DNA of 64,000 nt from Solimonas fluminis (lineage in GTDB: Bacteria > Pseudomonadota > Gammaproteobacteria > Nevskiales > Nevskiaceae), in NCBI RefSeq assembly GCF_002930645.1, contig NZ_PSNW01000003.1, positions 186,001 through 250,000 of the forward strand, in the 5' to 3' direction. The notes beneath the pieces were generated by a model. It made no database searches and was not told the DNA's origin. It was given only the letters and a program-made list of their open reading frames with translations. Of this stretch, positions 16,219-25,233 are shown piece after piece (the stretch's first letter is position 1; every line of letters begins with the position of its first letter). The position numbers were made by a program, and so were the translations under genes.

Positions 16219-18746
16219 AGCTCCTGAAATCCCCGGGGGCCGCCGGCATTGCGGCGCTCGCCATCATGTCCTCGCCTGCGCTGGCCCTGGACTTCGAAAT
16301 CCCGATGGGAACCGGTGAAGGCATCGACGCCGTGCTCAATACCAGCATCACCGTCGGCGCCGGCATTCGCATGGAGGATCGCTCCTCGGATCTGGTCGGA
16401 AAGTCCAATCTCGATCCGCAGGCCTGCACCGGCCCCAACGGCGCTCATCAAAGCTGCCAGGGGCTGTTCAGGAATCAGGTTTTCCCTGCCCAGCGCCTGG
16501 TGGCCGCGCCCGGCGCGGCCTCGATCAACAACGACGACGGAAATCTCAACTATGGCAAGGGCGACCTCTTCTCCTCGCCCGCCAAGGTGACCAGCGACCT
16601 GACGCTTCGCTTCGGCTCGGTCAGCTTCTTCGCCCGCGCGCTGTATTTCTACGACTTCACCAACAACGACTTTCGCGAATATCACCCCAACCGCATCACG
16701 GCGCGCAATTACCTGGACGTGGGTCGCGAAGTCTCCACTGCCCCGCTGTCGGCTCCGGATCTGCCCACGCTGCTGCAGAATCCCTTCTCTCTCTTCACGG
16801 GCGTGATCGCCAGCCGCCCCTGGGCTCAGTACGGCCATGACGGCCGCCGCATCGTGTACGGTCCTGGCGGCGTGGTGCGCAATCGCCGCAGCGACGGAGA
16901 AACCCTGCGCCAGATCGGCTCGGACCTGCAGCTGATGGACGCGGTGGTGTTCGCGCAGATCCCGATGACGGACGACAAGGCCCTGACGCTGAAGCTGGGG
17001 CGCCAGACCGTGAACTGGGGGGAAAGCACCACCCTGGCGCTGAACAGCATCAATCAGGCCAACCCGATCAACGCCAACAACTTCTACCGTATCGGCCGCA
17101 CCGTGGAAGAAGTCTTCACGCCGATCGGCATGGTCTTCGCCAGCTTCGAGCCGGCCGAGGGGGCGACGCTCGAGGCCTTCTACCAGCTGGAGTGGAAAGC
17201 TGTCGAAGCCCCGGCACCGGGCAGCTATTTCTCGGACCTCGACATTGGCACCCGCAATGCGGTTTCGTTCGTGAACATCAGTACAGGCGGCGTCGCCGAG
17301 GATGAGGGGCAGTTCGCGGTCCCGCTCGACTCGCCGCTGACCGGCCTGAGCAACTCGAGCTCGGCGTTGCGCCGCCTCAAGGACGCCGAGCCGGCCTCCG
17401 GCGGCCAGTTCGGCATCGCATTGAAGTACTACATGGAGTCCCTCGGCAATGGCGTGGAGGTGGGCGCCTACTACATGAACTACCACTCCCGCCTCCCCCT
17501 GGCGAGCTTCTACGCCGCGAACGCCAGTTGTGCCCGGCGGGAAGGCAACGATCTGGCAATCGACGCCCGTGATCTGGCGACCTTCCTCGCCACCTGCCCG
17601 GACATTCCCTTCCTGCATTCGCTGAGCCACCCGGGGGAGTCGGCGGAACACGCCACCGACAGCGCGGCGGCGCTCGACACCGCCCGTGTCCAGCTGGAGT
17701 ATCCCGAGAACATCCATCTGGTTGGGCTCAGCTTCAACACCTCGATGGGTGACTATTCCTTCCAGGGCGAGGTCGCCTACCGCCCCAACCTGCCGCTGCA
17801 GGTCGACCTGCAGGACCTCGCCTTCGCCGCGCTGGGACCCACGCTGACCCGCTGCCACGACCGCCGCCTTGGCTGCCTGGGGTCCGCGGAACTGCTGAAT
17901 GTGGGCATCGGCTACGATGCTGACGGCCACGCGACGAACTGGGGCTCGAGTGACTTCGTGGACGCCAGCGGCAACACCCCGTACCCGGACCTCATCAACG
18001 TCGGCATCGGGCACGTGCCGGGCTCCGCGCGCGCCTTCCCGAGCTTCGTGACCGCCTACCGGGGCGGCCAGGTGGGCGAAAACCCTCCCTGCGCCGCCGG
18101 ACTTTCCGATGCCGACTATCACCGCGGCATGGACTGCCACATCCGCGGCTACGAACGCTTCGATGTCTACCAGTTCAACTTCGGCAGCACCCGCGTCTTC
18201 GGTCCGCAGGAAAACCCTTTCGCCGCCGACCAGATCATTTGGGTGACCGAATGGGGCGCCACCTGGGTGCCCGGCATTCCCTCGCTGGACGAGCTGCAGC
18301 TCGAGGCGCCCGGCACCTATTACCACGCCAGCGCCGGTGCCGACGGCTCCGGCGCCGACGGCTCGCGCCAGGCCTGCTCGCTCAACCCTGCCTGCTCCTA
18401 CGGACCGGACGGCATCCGCTTCAACCCGCACCAGGAAGACCTCTCCGGCTTCGCGGACGAGTGGTCCTGGGGCTACCGCATGATCGGCTTGTTCAGCTAC
18501 GAGAGCGTCCTGCCCTCGATCAGCCTTCGCCCGTCGATCGTCTGGTCTCACGATGTGCGTGGCACCTCGCCCGGACCGGCCGGCAACTTCGTGCAGGGAC
18601 GCAAGCAGGTCGATCTGTCGCTCGAAACCCGCTACCAGGACGCGCTGTCGTTCACCGTCGGCTACAGCTGGTTCACCGGCGGCGGACGGTACAACCTGTA
18701 CCGGGATCGGGACTACCTGCAGTTCTTCGCCCGATATCAGTTCTGA
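16215..18746 (+). CDS. DUF1302 family outer-membrane protein
   Basis: The 843-aa protein starts with a Sec signal peptide (cleavage likely after SSPALA) and has the DUF1302 layout: NTSITVGAGIRMEDRSSDLV, then LNYGKGDLFSSPAKVTSDLT, KLGRQTVNWGESTTL and a C-terminal strand ending in FARYQF with terminal Phe, as in outer-membrane beta-barrels. Family members occur next to steroid, phenol and other hydrophobic-compound degradation genes and are often paired with DUF1329, which is not present here. A role in uptake of the cluster substrate is inferred from context. Confidence 0.88.
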   Translation: MKLLKSPGAAGIAALAIMSSPALALDFEIPMGTGEGIDAVLNTSITVGAGIRMEDRSSDLVGKSNLDPQACTGPNGAHQSCQGLFRNQVFPAQRLVAAPGAASINNDDGNLNYGKGDLFSSPAKVTSDLTLRFGSVSFFARALYFYDFTNNDFREYHPNRITARNYLDVGREVSTAPLSAPDLPTLLQNPFSLFTGVIASRPWAQYGHDGRRIVYGPGGVVRNRRSDGETLRQIGSDLQLMDAVVFAQIPMTDDKALTLKLGRQTVNWGESTTLALNSINQANPINANNFYRIGRTVEEVFTPIGMVFASFEPAEGATLEAFYQLEWKAVEAPAPGSYFSDLDIGTRNAVSFVNISTGGVAEDEGQFAVPLDSPLTGLSNSSSALRRLKDAEPASGGQFGIALKYYMESLGNGVEVGAYYMNYHSRLPLASFYAANASCARREGNDLAIDARDLATFLATCPDIPFLHSLSHPGESAEHATDSAAALDTARVQLEYPENIHLVGLSFNTSMGDYSFQGEVAYRPNLPLQVDLQDLAFAALGPTLTRCHDRRLGCLGSAELLNVGIGYDADGHATNWGSSDFVDASGNTPYPDLINVGIGHVPGSARAFPSFVTAYRGGQVGENPPCAAGLSDADYHRGMDCHIRGYERFDVYQFNFGSTRVFGPQENPFAADQIIWVTEWGATWVPGIPSLDELQLEAPGTYYHASAGADGSGADGSRQACSLNPACSYGPDGIRFNPHQEDLSGFADEWSWGYRMIGLFSYESVLPSISLRPSIVWSHDVRGTSPGPAGNFVQGRKQVDLSLETRYQDALSFTVGYSWFTGGGRYNLYRDRDYLQFFARYQF

Positions 18747-18857
18747 CGATGGGGGCCGCTCGGCTGCCGGCGAATACGCGCTTCGCCGCGAAGGCCCGAC
18801 TGGTGGTGTGTTGCCCCGGGAATGACAAGCTTGCCGGGCCCATTTCCTCCTCATTCC

Positions 18858-18872
18858 TGACATAATTATCAG
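18858..18872 (+). promoter_or_regulatory. Putative operator before the TetR gene
   Basis: TGACATAATTATCAG lies about 30 bases before the tetR ATG in an AT-rich interval. It matches the motifs at 13601-13616 and 19805-19820 (TGACA followed 4-5 bases later by TATCAG). Position is suited to autoregulation. Confidence 0.5.
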
Positions 18873-18903
18873 ACTAGAACCCGTGCCCCATACGAGCCTT
18901 TCC

Positions 18904-19632
18904 ATGCCGAAGACATCCGCCCCGAAATCGAAGGCCGCCAAACCGGCCGCCGGGAAGAAAACCGAGGTTGTCGCCGAAAAGGAACCGCGCGGCGCGCGGC
19001 GCCGGCGTGAAACACGCACCAAGCTGCTGGATGCCGCCTTTCGCCTGATGGCCGAGCGCGGCATGGACGGCGTCGCCATCAACGAGATCACCGAGGAGGC
19101 GGACGTCGGATTCGGCTCGTTCTACAACCACTTCGAGTCCAAGGAAGCGATCTACGACGCCCTGATGAACACCGTGTTCGAGGACTTCGCCAAGCACCTC
19201 GACGAGCTGACGACGGGCATCGACGATTCGGCCGTCATGGTATCGCACTGCATCCGGTTCACGATCCTGCGCGCCCGCAAGGAGCCCACCTGGGGCAAGT
19301 TCCTGGTCCGGGAAGGCTACTCGGCCCGGGTACTCAGCCGCGGCTTGGGGCAGTTCCTCTTGCGCGACATCCTCAAGGGCGTCGCCAAGAAACGATTCAA
19401 ATCGCCTGATCTGCTGATGAGCTTCGTCGGTGTTGGCAGCATGGTCTTGGGTGCCATTGCGGCCAATGCGGAGGCGAGTTCGCTTCGCGGCCCGCTGAGC
19501 GAGCAGCTGCGGAAGATGGGGCTTGAAACCGACAATATCCCTGAGCGCGCCGCGACCCTGGCCCTCGTTTCCCTGGGCATCCCGGAGCGCGAAGCGGCAG
19601 CCATCGCCCGGTTGCCATTGCCCTCGCCCTGA
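18904..19632 (+). CDS. TetR-family transcriptional regulator
   Basis: I favour the ATG at 18904; a GTG at 18883 is possible. The protein (242 aa) has a Lys/Ala/Pro-rich N-terminal extension of about 35 residues. The TetR HTH follows: RETRTKLLDAAFRLMAERGM ... AINEITEEADVGFGSFYNHF ... SKEAIYDAL (about residues 40-90). The ligand-binding C-terminal half is not diagnostic. It lies between the DUF1302 and PhyH genes, and shared sequence motifs near three promoters suggest it controls the whole catabolic cluster. Confidence 0.92.
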   Translation: MPKTSAPKSKAAKPAAGKKTEVVAEKEPRGARRRRETRTKLLDAAFRLMAERGMDGVAINEITEEADVGFGSFYNHFESKEAIYDALMNTVFEDFAKHLDELTTGIDDSAVMVSHCIRFTILRARKEPTWGKFLVREGYSARVLSRGLGQFLLRDILKGVAKKRFKSPDLLMSFVGVGSMVLGAIAANAEASSLRGPLSEQLRKMGLETDNIPERAATLALVSLGIPEREAAAIARLPLPSP

Positions 19633-19804
19633 GGCCAGCAGCGCTCCCGGCCTCACGGAGGGCTTGGCGAAGGCGCCCCTCCGCAAGACGGAGCAGTGGA
19701 CACCCCCCGGGGGCGGCCTACCGTCCAGCCGGGCCGCAGCGAACACACTCCGGATGGATCTCTCTCCCGCTCGAGCAGGGCGCAGCCTTCACCGGTTCTT
19801 TATT

Positions 19805-19836
19805 TGACATTAATATCAGTTACGATTAACTTGTCA
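19805..19836 (+). promoter_or_regulatory. Putative palindromic operator before the PhyH gene
   Basis: TGACATTAAT (19805-19814) and ATTAACTTGTCA (19825-19836) form an imperfect inverted repeat, and the left half also contains the TGACA-N5-TATCAGT motif shared with 13601 and 18858. It sits about 37 bases before the gene start with a GGAGG ribosome-binding region after it, so it would overlap or abut the promoter. Confidence 0.55.
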
Positions 19837-19872
19837 TGTCACTTCAAGAACCGCCCCCGCAGGGAGGACATC

Positions 19873-20886
19873 ATGAGTTTCTCCGTCATGCCGAATCGCA
19901 TCCTCACGACTGAGGAAATCACCCGCTACCACGAGGATGGCGTCGTGATGATCAAGGGCGCGATCGACCCCAACTGGGTGAAGCTGATCGAAGCCGGTGT
20001 CGAGCGCGCCCGCGACGAGATGTCGATGGTCGGACGCTTCATGTCGCGCAAGACCCGCGGCTACCAGATGGATATCTTCCTGTGGAAGCGCATCGACGAA
20101 CTGCGCGACGCCATCTACTACGGCCCCTTTGCGCATTGGGCGCAGCAGTTGATGGGCTCCAACGAAGTGCGCTTCTTCTACGACCAGATGTTCGTGAAGG
20201 AGCCGGGTACCGACGCCCCGACACCCTGGCATCAGGATCTTTCCTTCTGGCCGATTCGGGGCGAGCAGATCACGTCGTTCTGGATTCCCCTGGATCCGGT
20301 CACGCGCGAGAGCAGCGGCCTGATGTACGTGCGGGGCTCCCATCGCTGGCCCCAGCGCTTCAAGGCGATCTCGCCGGACTACGTCGCCGCCATCATCGAC
20401 GAGAAGATGGACGATATACCGGACATCAATGCCAACCCGGAGCGGTACGAATTGCTCGACTGGGTGATGGAGCCGGGCGACATCCTGATGTTCCACCCGC
20501 TGACGCTGCACGGCAGCCACGGCAACATGCACCGCACGCGGCGTAGGCGCGCACTGGCGCTGCGCTGGACGGGCGACGACGTGGTCTATGCCCCCACCCG
20601 CAAGCGCATGCCGATTCATTACCGCCACTCATCGACGGTAGGCGGGGGCCTGCAGGGTGCTGCCTTCCCGCGCATCCTGCCGGCACACGAGCCCACGGAG
20701 CGCTTGGCCAGGCGTCTGCCGGAAAGTCCGGCGTTCGGCCGGGTCCTGGCCTCGGGCTGGCACAACTTCATGTCCTCCATGACCATGAAGACGCGCGGCA
20801 TACAAGCGCAACAGCTCAAGCAGACCTGGACTCAGCCCAAGGCACTCTCCGGAGACCCGGCCGGCTCCAGGGAACAGATCAGGTGA
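19873..20886 (+). CDS. Phytanoyl-CoA dioxygenase-family (PhyH) Fe(II)/2-oxoglutarate oxygenase
   Basis: Start ATG 19873 follows AGGGAGGA at good spacing; 337 aa. The facial triad is visible as H120-x-D122 (TPWHQDLSFW) and H213 (LTLHGSHGN), with a 2-oxoglutarate-binding Arg candidate at about 231 (RRALALRW). The reaction is probably hydroxylation of an acyl-CoA or a hydrophobic small molecule. It follows the TetR gene and shares the putative operator motif. Confidence 0.92.
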   Translation: MSFSVMPNRILTTEEITRYHEDGVVMIKGAIDPNWVKLIEAGVERARDEMSMVGRFMSRKTRGYQMDIFLWKRIDELRDAIYYGPFAHWAQQLMGSNEVRFFYDQMFVKEPGTDAPTPWHQDLSFWPIRGEQITSFWIPLDPVTRESSGLMYVRGSHRWPQRFKAISPDYVAAIIDEKMDDIPDINANPERYELLDWVMEPGDILMFHPLTLHGSHGNMHRTRRRRALALRWTGDDVVYAPTRKRMPIHYRHSSTVGGGLQGAAFPRILPAHEPTERLARRLPESPAFGRVLASGWHNFMSSMTMKTRGIQAQQLKQTWTQPKALSGDPAGSREQIR

Positions 20887-21114
20887 AGGGCAAAATCATC
20901 GTGGCGGCCGTGGCTGCGGCCTCCGGCCATTCCATATGGGGCCCGGCACGCTGATGCCCTGCGGCCCCGCGCTGCGGGCGCAACCACTGGGCCGGCGCCG
21001 GGACTGCCGCGCGCTGGACCGCCTGCATCGACGGCACGATCTCCTCCGGAGAAAGGGCGGCCGACGAGATCGGGGCCCGCCGCAGGGCATCTGAAGCCCG
21101 CAGCTAGCGGCGCG

Positions 21115-22074
21115 CTATGGCACCCATCCAGGCCTTGCCGCGGCCTGCTTCACCCAGGCCGTCATCTGCGCCTCGTCGAGCCGGTCGCCCTCGTGGAGGT
21201 CGATCCAGCGTGACTCGCCGCTGCGCTCGGTCGCGCCGGGCGGCGGCGGCTGCAACGCCGCGCCCTTGAAGAAGGTCACCTTCACGTAGCGCGTCAGCAC
21301 GTGGAAGGACAGGAACCAGCCCTGCCCCTGGACACCGTAGAACGGCGAATTCCATTTCACCGCCTTGCGCACCCCCGGCACCGCCTTCACGATCAGCGCG
21401 TCCAGGCGCTTGCCCAGGGCGCTCTTCCAGCCCGGCATCGCGTCGATGTAGGCCTGCACCGGCGCGTCGCCGTCCGCCTTGGCGATCTGCGGATTGCCGC
21501 CCGACAGCAGCTTCACCGGCCCGGCCTGTTTCGCCGACGGCTTCGCCTTCTTCGCCGTTGCTGCGTTCTGCGCCGCCGCAGCCTTCACCAGCGCCTTGAA
21601 GGCCGCGGCGTCCGGCTTCTCGCCCTCGCGGATGTCGATCGCCCGGCGCGTGTTGCCCTCCAGGCTGGCATTGAACAGGCCCTTGGGATCCGGCAGGCTC
21701 GCGCCCTTGGCGAAGGTCAGCTTCACCACCTGCTTGTAGGACTCGCCGGTGCAGAGGATGCCGCCGTGGGACCACACCGGCGTGCCCATCCATTTCCACT
21801 CCTCGGCGACACCGGGCAGCGCTTCCAGGATCAGCTTGCGCATGCGGGCCAGGGCCTCGCCGCGCCAGCCGCCCAGTTCCGCGATCCGCCCGTCGATCAG
21901 CCGCGACGCGTCCGTGCCGGCGGCCTGGCCCGGCTTGAGCTTCATGTCACGGTTCGCGGCAGGCGCCGCGGCGGCCGCGCGGGCCTTCGGCTTCCTGACC
22001 GCAGGGGCATCCGCCTTCGCGGCGGACGCCTTCACGCTCCGTGCGGAGCGACCCTTCCCTGGTTTGGCTGCCAC
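21115..22074 (-). CDS. Tandem DUF1801 protein
   Basis: The GTG at 22074 has an AGGAGAAAGG site; the 319-aa product starts with a Lys/Ala-rich basic segment (about 1-45). Two DUF1801 domains follow: the first contains LPGVAEEWKWMGTPVWSHGG, the second VPGVRKAVKWNSPFYGVQGQ, each followed by a KLTFAKGA/KVTFFKGA strand. DUF1801 proteins have a YdhG-like fold and are common small cytosolic proteins of unclear role. The tandem fusion with a histone-like basic N-terminus is unusual. Confidence 0.83.
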   Translation of the reverse strand: MAAKPGKGRSARSVKASAAKADAPAVRKPKARAAAAAPAANRDMKLKPGQAAGTDASRLIDGRIAELGGWRGEALARMRKLILEALPGVAEEWKWMGTPVWSHGGILCTGESYKQVVKLTFAKGASLPDPKGLFNASLEGNTRRAIDIREGEKPDAAAFKALVKAAAAQNAATAKKAKPSAKQAGPVKLLSGGNPQIAKADGDAPVQAYIDAMPGWKSALGKRLDALIVKAVPGVRKAVKWNSPFYGVQGQGWFLSFHVLTRYVKVTFFKGAALQPPPPGATERSGESRWIDLHEGDRLDEAQMTAWVKQAAARPGWVP

Positions 22075-22246
22075 GATCCTTTCTCCTGCTGCCCGGGCCC
22101 GGCTGGCCCGCCATCCGGGCTGCAAGCCTAGCGCAGCAGGACCACTCCCGTTCCATCCGGCCCGCTCCTGCCATCCACGGCAGGCATCCGGGGCGGCCGT
22201 ACCCTCGAAAAGCATGGCCGGCGCATGTTGACGGGCTTCGGGAGCG

Positions 22247-22996
22247 GTGATAATCGTCCAAGTCGGTCAGAACCCGGTAGACGCGAGCTTGCTCATCACC
22301 TTCGAAGACAGGGCATCGGATTCGCCGGTAGTCGACCGGGTGTGGCGCAGCCACAGCGACCGCGGCGGACCGTTCCAGTCCATGGCCAGTCCCAACTGGG
22401 GCATGGTCGTCACCCGCCTGCGCGGCGAGACTTTCCTGACCGTCCGGGGCCCTGAAACGATGGCCTCGATCGCCCAATGCCCCGCGGAAGGCGAATGGGT
22501 GGGCGTCCAGTTCAAGGTCGGCACCTGCATGCCCCTGCTCGCCACCGCCACCCGTCGCGACCGGAACGACCTGCAGCTTCCGGGCCTGTCCGGAAAGACC
22601 TTTGCCCTGGATGGCTCGGCCTGGGAATACCCCAGCTTCGACAACATCGACAGCTTCGTGAAACGGCTGGTCGGCCGCGGGCTGATCGTCACCGATCCGC
22701 ACGTCCGGGCCGTCCTGCTGGACCAGCGGCAGGGGCTTTCAAGACGCACCGAGGAGCGGCGGTTCCGGAGGGTCACCGGCCTGACCCGGGTCGCCATCCG
22801 GCAGATCGAGCGGGCCCGCAGCGCAACCCTCCTGCTGCTGCAGGGACGGCCCGCGACAGACGTCGCCTACGAGCTGGGCTATGTCGACCAGGCCCACATG
22901 ACCCGGTCCCTCGCCCGCTTCGTCGGCCAGACGCCGGGGCAGATCCATCGCGGCGGCGCGAGCCTGTCGCTTTTATACAATCCGGAAGATCGGTGA
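22247..22996 (+). CDS. AraC-family transcriptional regulator
   Basis: The GTG-initiated 249-aa protein has a C-terminal AraC HTH pair (about 150-235: LSRRTEERRFRRVTGLTRVA, then ATDVAYELGYVDQAHMTRSL and RFVGQTPGQIHR). The N-terminal half is a probable sensing domain. It precedes the DoxX-like, DUF4287 and NTF2-like genes on the same strand and may control them or the divergent DUF1801 gene. Confidence 0.87.
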   Translation: MIIVQVGQNPVDASLLITFEDRASDSPVVDRVWRSHSDRGGPFQSMASPNWGMVVTRLRGETFLTVRGPETMASIAQCPAEGEWVGVQFKVGTCMPLLATATRRDRNDLQLPGLSGKTFALDGSAWEYPSFDNIDSFVKRLVGRGLIVTDPHVRAVLLDQRQGLSRRTEERRFRRVTGLTRVAIRQIERARSATLLLLQGRPATDVAYELGYVDQAHMTRSLARFVGQTPGQIHRGGASLSLLYNPEDR

Positions 22997-23089
22997 TTGC
23001 GTAGCCTTTCCTCTGCAACGGGCCGGCGCGATGGAAGACCGATCGATCCCGATCGGAGCTCGCGCCGGACCCTCACCAGGGAATGACAC

Positions 23090-23503
23090 ATGACCATCGA
23101 GGCCCTCCCGGGTTCTTCGGGATGGATTTGGGCGGGACGCGCACTCAGCGTCCTGGCGATCGCCTTCCTGCTCCTGGACGCCGCCATGAAGCTGGTTCCC
23201 GCCGCCCCCGTCATGGAGGCGATGAAGGATCTCGGCTTCAATGGCGGCGTCGCGCTGGCCCGGGGCCTGGGGATGCTCCTGCTCTTCTGCACCCTGCTCT
23301 ATGCCCATCCCAGGACGGCAGCGATCGGAGCCGTCCTGCTCACCGGCTACCTGGGCGGTGCCATCGCCGCCCATCTCCGCCTCGGCAACCCGCTCTTCTC
23401 CCACGTTCTCTTCGGCCTCTACGTGGGCCTTTTCGTCTGGGGCGGCCTGCTGATCCGCAATCCGCAGCTGCGTGCCCTGCTCCTGCCCGGAGCCCAGCCA
23501 TGA
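23090..23503 (+). CDS. DoxX-like membrane protein
   Basis: The 137-aa product has four predicted membrane segments (about 12-32, 48-70, 75-95 and 100-122) and a DoxX-like pattern (AFLLLDAAMKLVP, GLGMLLLFCTLLYAHPRTAA, GGAIAAHLRLGNPLFSHVLF). DoxX-like proteins are inner-membrane proteins of poorly defined role. The stop overlaps the start of the next gene (ATGA). Confidence 0.83.
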   Translation: MTIEALPGSSGWIWAGRALSVLAIAFLLLDAAMKLVPAAPVMEAMKDLGFNGGVALARGLGMLLLFCTLLYAHPRTAAIGAVLLTGYLGGAIAAHLRLGNPLFSHVLFGLYVGLFVWGGLLIRNPQLRALLLPGAQP

Positions 23504-23718
23504 CCTTCCAGGCGTATCTCGACAACATCGAGGCCAAGACGGGCAAGAGCGCCGCCGACTTCAAGGCACTGGCCGCCCGCCAGGGTTTCATGGAAGACGG
23601 CCGGCTTCGAGCGGGCGTGAAGGCCGGGGACATCGTCAGGTGGCTCAAGGCCGACTTCGGCCTGGGCCATGGACACTCCATGGCGATTGTCGCCGTTCTC
23701 AAGGGACGCAGGGGCTGA
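23500..23718 (+). CDS. DUF4287 domain protein
   Basis: The 72-aa protein (MTFQAYLDNIEAKTGKSAAD ... DIVRWLKADFGLGHGHSMAI) matches the small DUF4287 family. It begins at the ATGA overlap with the DoxX-like gene, so it is translationally coupled. DUF4287 is often fused or adjacent to DUF1801 genes; a DUF1801 gene lies about 1.5 kb away here. Function unknown. Confidence 0.85.
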   Translation: MTFQAYLDNIEAKTGKSAADFKALAARQGFMEDGRLRAGVKAGDIVRWLKADFGLGHGHSMAIVAVLKGRRG

Positions 23719-23772
23719 GAACCGGCGCAGATCACAGGGACCCTGCCGTGACCGCCACCGACGAGGCCGCTG

Positions 23773-24156
23773 ATGCCATCCGCTGAAACCCTGCGGCGAT
23801 TCATTGAACGCGTGGAGCAGAACGCGCACGCCGAGGCCATCGAGGAGTTCTATGCGAGCCATGCATCGATGCGGGAGAACCAGGCCCCTCCGCGAGTCGG
23901 GCGCGATACCCTGATCGCCGCAGAGCGGAAGACCCTGGCCCGTGCGAGAGCCGTCCGCTCGAGATGCGTGAAACCGGTCTTCCAGAACGGTGACCGGGTG
24001 GTCATCCACTGGACCTTCGATTTCCAATGGCTGGATGGCGGCAGCAGCCATCTGGAAGAGCTGGCCTACCAGCGCTGGGAGGGAGAGCGGATCGTCGAGG
24101 AAACGTTCTTCTACGACCCGGCCCAGGGCATCGCGCGGCGCCACCCCGACGCCTGA
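23773..24156 (+). CDS. NTF2/SnoaL-like protein
   Basis: The 127-aa product has the NTF2-like pattern: an N-terminal helix with EQNAHAEAIEEFYASHASMR, the strand VFQNGDRVVIHWTFDFQWLD, and a C-terminal LAYQRWEGERIVEETFFYDP. The fold commonly forms a small hydrophobic pocket in isomerases or binding proteins. It lies 54 bases after the DUF4287 gene and probably belongs to the same unit. Confidence 0.83.
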   Translation: MPSAETLRRFIERVEQNAHAEAIEEFYASHASMRENQAPPRVGRDTLIAAERKTLARARAVRSRCVKPVFQNGDRVVIHWTFDFQWLDGGSSHLEELAYQRWEGERIVEETFFYDPAQGIARRHPDA

Positions 24157-24223
24157 GCCAGCATGGCCAGACAGGCCCGCTTGCGGCGTTGCGCCGCCGG
24201 CACTGCACCGCCGGACAGGCGCT

Positions 24224-25177
24224 TCAGAACTTCGGCTGGGCCGTCGCCGCCTTCTCGCACTGGTAGACGTAGCAGCCCACCTCGGTCTGGCCCGTCATCC
24301 TGTCGACCCGGTTGCCGCGCCATTGGAATGCCGCGGCATTGATGTCGCAGGCATAGCCCTCGCAGCGCTGTTCGCCTTGCCAGATCCTGATGGCGATCTT
24401 GCGGTTCTGCCAGCCCTTGTCCTCGCAGCTCCCCGAGGTTGTCGAAGAATTGTTGTAGTTCGTGCCGCTGGAGCCGCTGCTGTAGTTGCTTGAACTGTTG
24501 CCGCCGTGCGAGTTGGTCGTGTTGTAGGTGGACTGGCGGACGGAAACCGGCGAGCAGGACAACACGATGTCGGGCGTCCGGTCCGGAATCAGGTACTCAT
24601 AGGCCGACGCCGGCATGTTCCCGACCTGGACCCTGCCCTTCACGTCGTAGATCCGCTTGGTCCCTTCATCGTAGTTCATGACCAGCTTCCTGCCGGAATC
24701 GAGTATCTGGAAACGTCCGTCCTGGGTGGACCCGGCCTGTTCCCCGCTGGTGATGGTCTGGGAGAAGCGCATCGAACCCGAGTCGAACGACACCTCCGAC
24801 GTCACCCTCTCGCTATAGTCGAACTCCTCGCAGGCCTCCCGGGCCTCGGTGATCGAATAGCCTTCCTTCGCCCTGCCGCCGTTCTTCATCGCGTAGTAGT
24901 TGCCGACGGTATTCAGGAGCGACTGGGAGCGCGCGGTGCTGGAATCGAAGATCGCCGTGGATTCCGTGGTGACGGTGAGATCCGCCCGCGCCCCTTCGGA
25001 CACCCGGATTTCCCGGCGCTGGCTCTTGCGGACCTCGCAGAGCCGCAGGTCCTCGGTATCGTCGGGCTCGGTGAAGGTATTCTCGTACGTCGTGCCGGCC
25101 AGCTGCAGGATGCTCTGGGAATGAGCGGGTCCTGCCGCCATGACGAGCAGGCCGGCCGCAAGCAGTCTGGCATTCAT
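24224..25177 (-). CDS. Secreted protein of unknown function with a Ser/Asn-rich linker
   Basis: The favoured ATG at 25177 gives a Sec signal peptide (MNARLLAAGLLVMAAGPAHS) and 317 aa; an ATG at 25186 is possible. The middle is beta-rich (VSFDSGSMRFSQTITSGEQA). Around residues 215-250 lies a low-complexity Ser/Asn/Gly/Thr linker (NSHGGNSSSNYSSGSSG). A Cys-rich C-terminal segment follows (CEDKGW, RCEGYACD, GCYVYQCE) that could form disulphides. Unrecognised; the layout suggests a periplasmic or surface protein. The next upstream gene on this strand also encodes a small secreted Cys-containing protein. Confidence 0.72.
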   Translation of the reverse strand: MNARLLAAGLLVMAAGPAHSQSILQLAGTTYENTFTEPDDTEDLRLCEVRKSQRREIRVSEGARADLTVTTESTAIFDSSTARSQSLLNTVGNYYAMKNGGRAKEGYSITEAREACEEFDYSERVTSEVSFDSGSMRFSQTITSGEQAGSTQDGRFQILDSGRKLVMNYDEGTKRIYDVKGRVQVGNMPASAYEYLIPDRTPDIVLSCSPVSVRQSTYNTTNSHGGNSSSNYSSGSSGTNYNNSSTTSGSCEDKGWQNRKIAIRIWQGEQRCEGYACDINAAAFQWRGNRVDRMTGQTEVGCYVYQCEKAATAQPKF

Positions 25178-25233
25178 GTGGCGCATAGCTCCCTGGAGCC
25201 TCGTAGAAGATGGGCGCTTGCGCCTGGATGCAA

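Noticed and set aside
15912-19091. 1059-codon minus-strand frame opposite the hydroxylase, DUF1302 and TetR genes
   Set aside because: It spans three well-supported plus-strand genes and has no family features.
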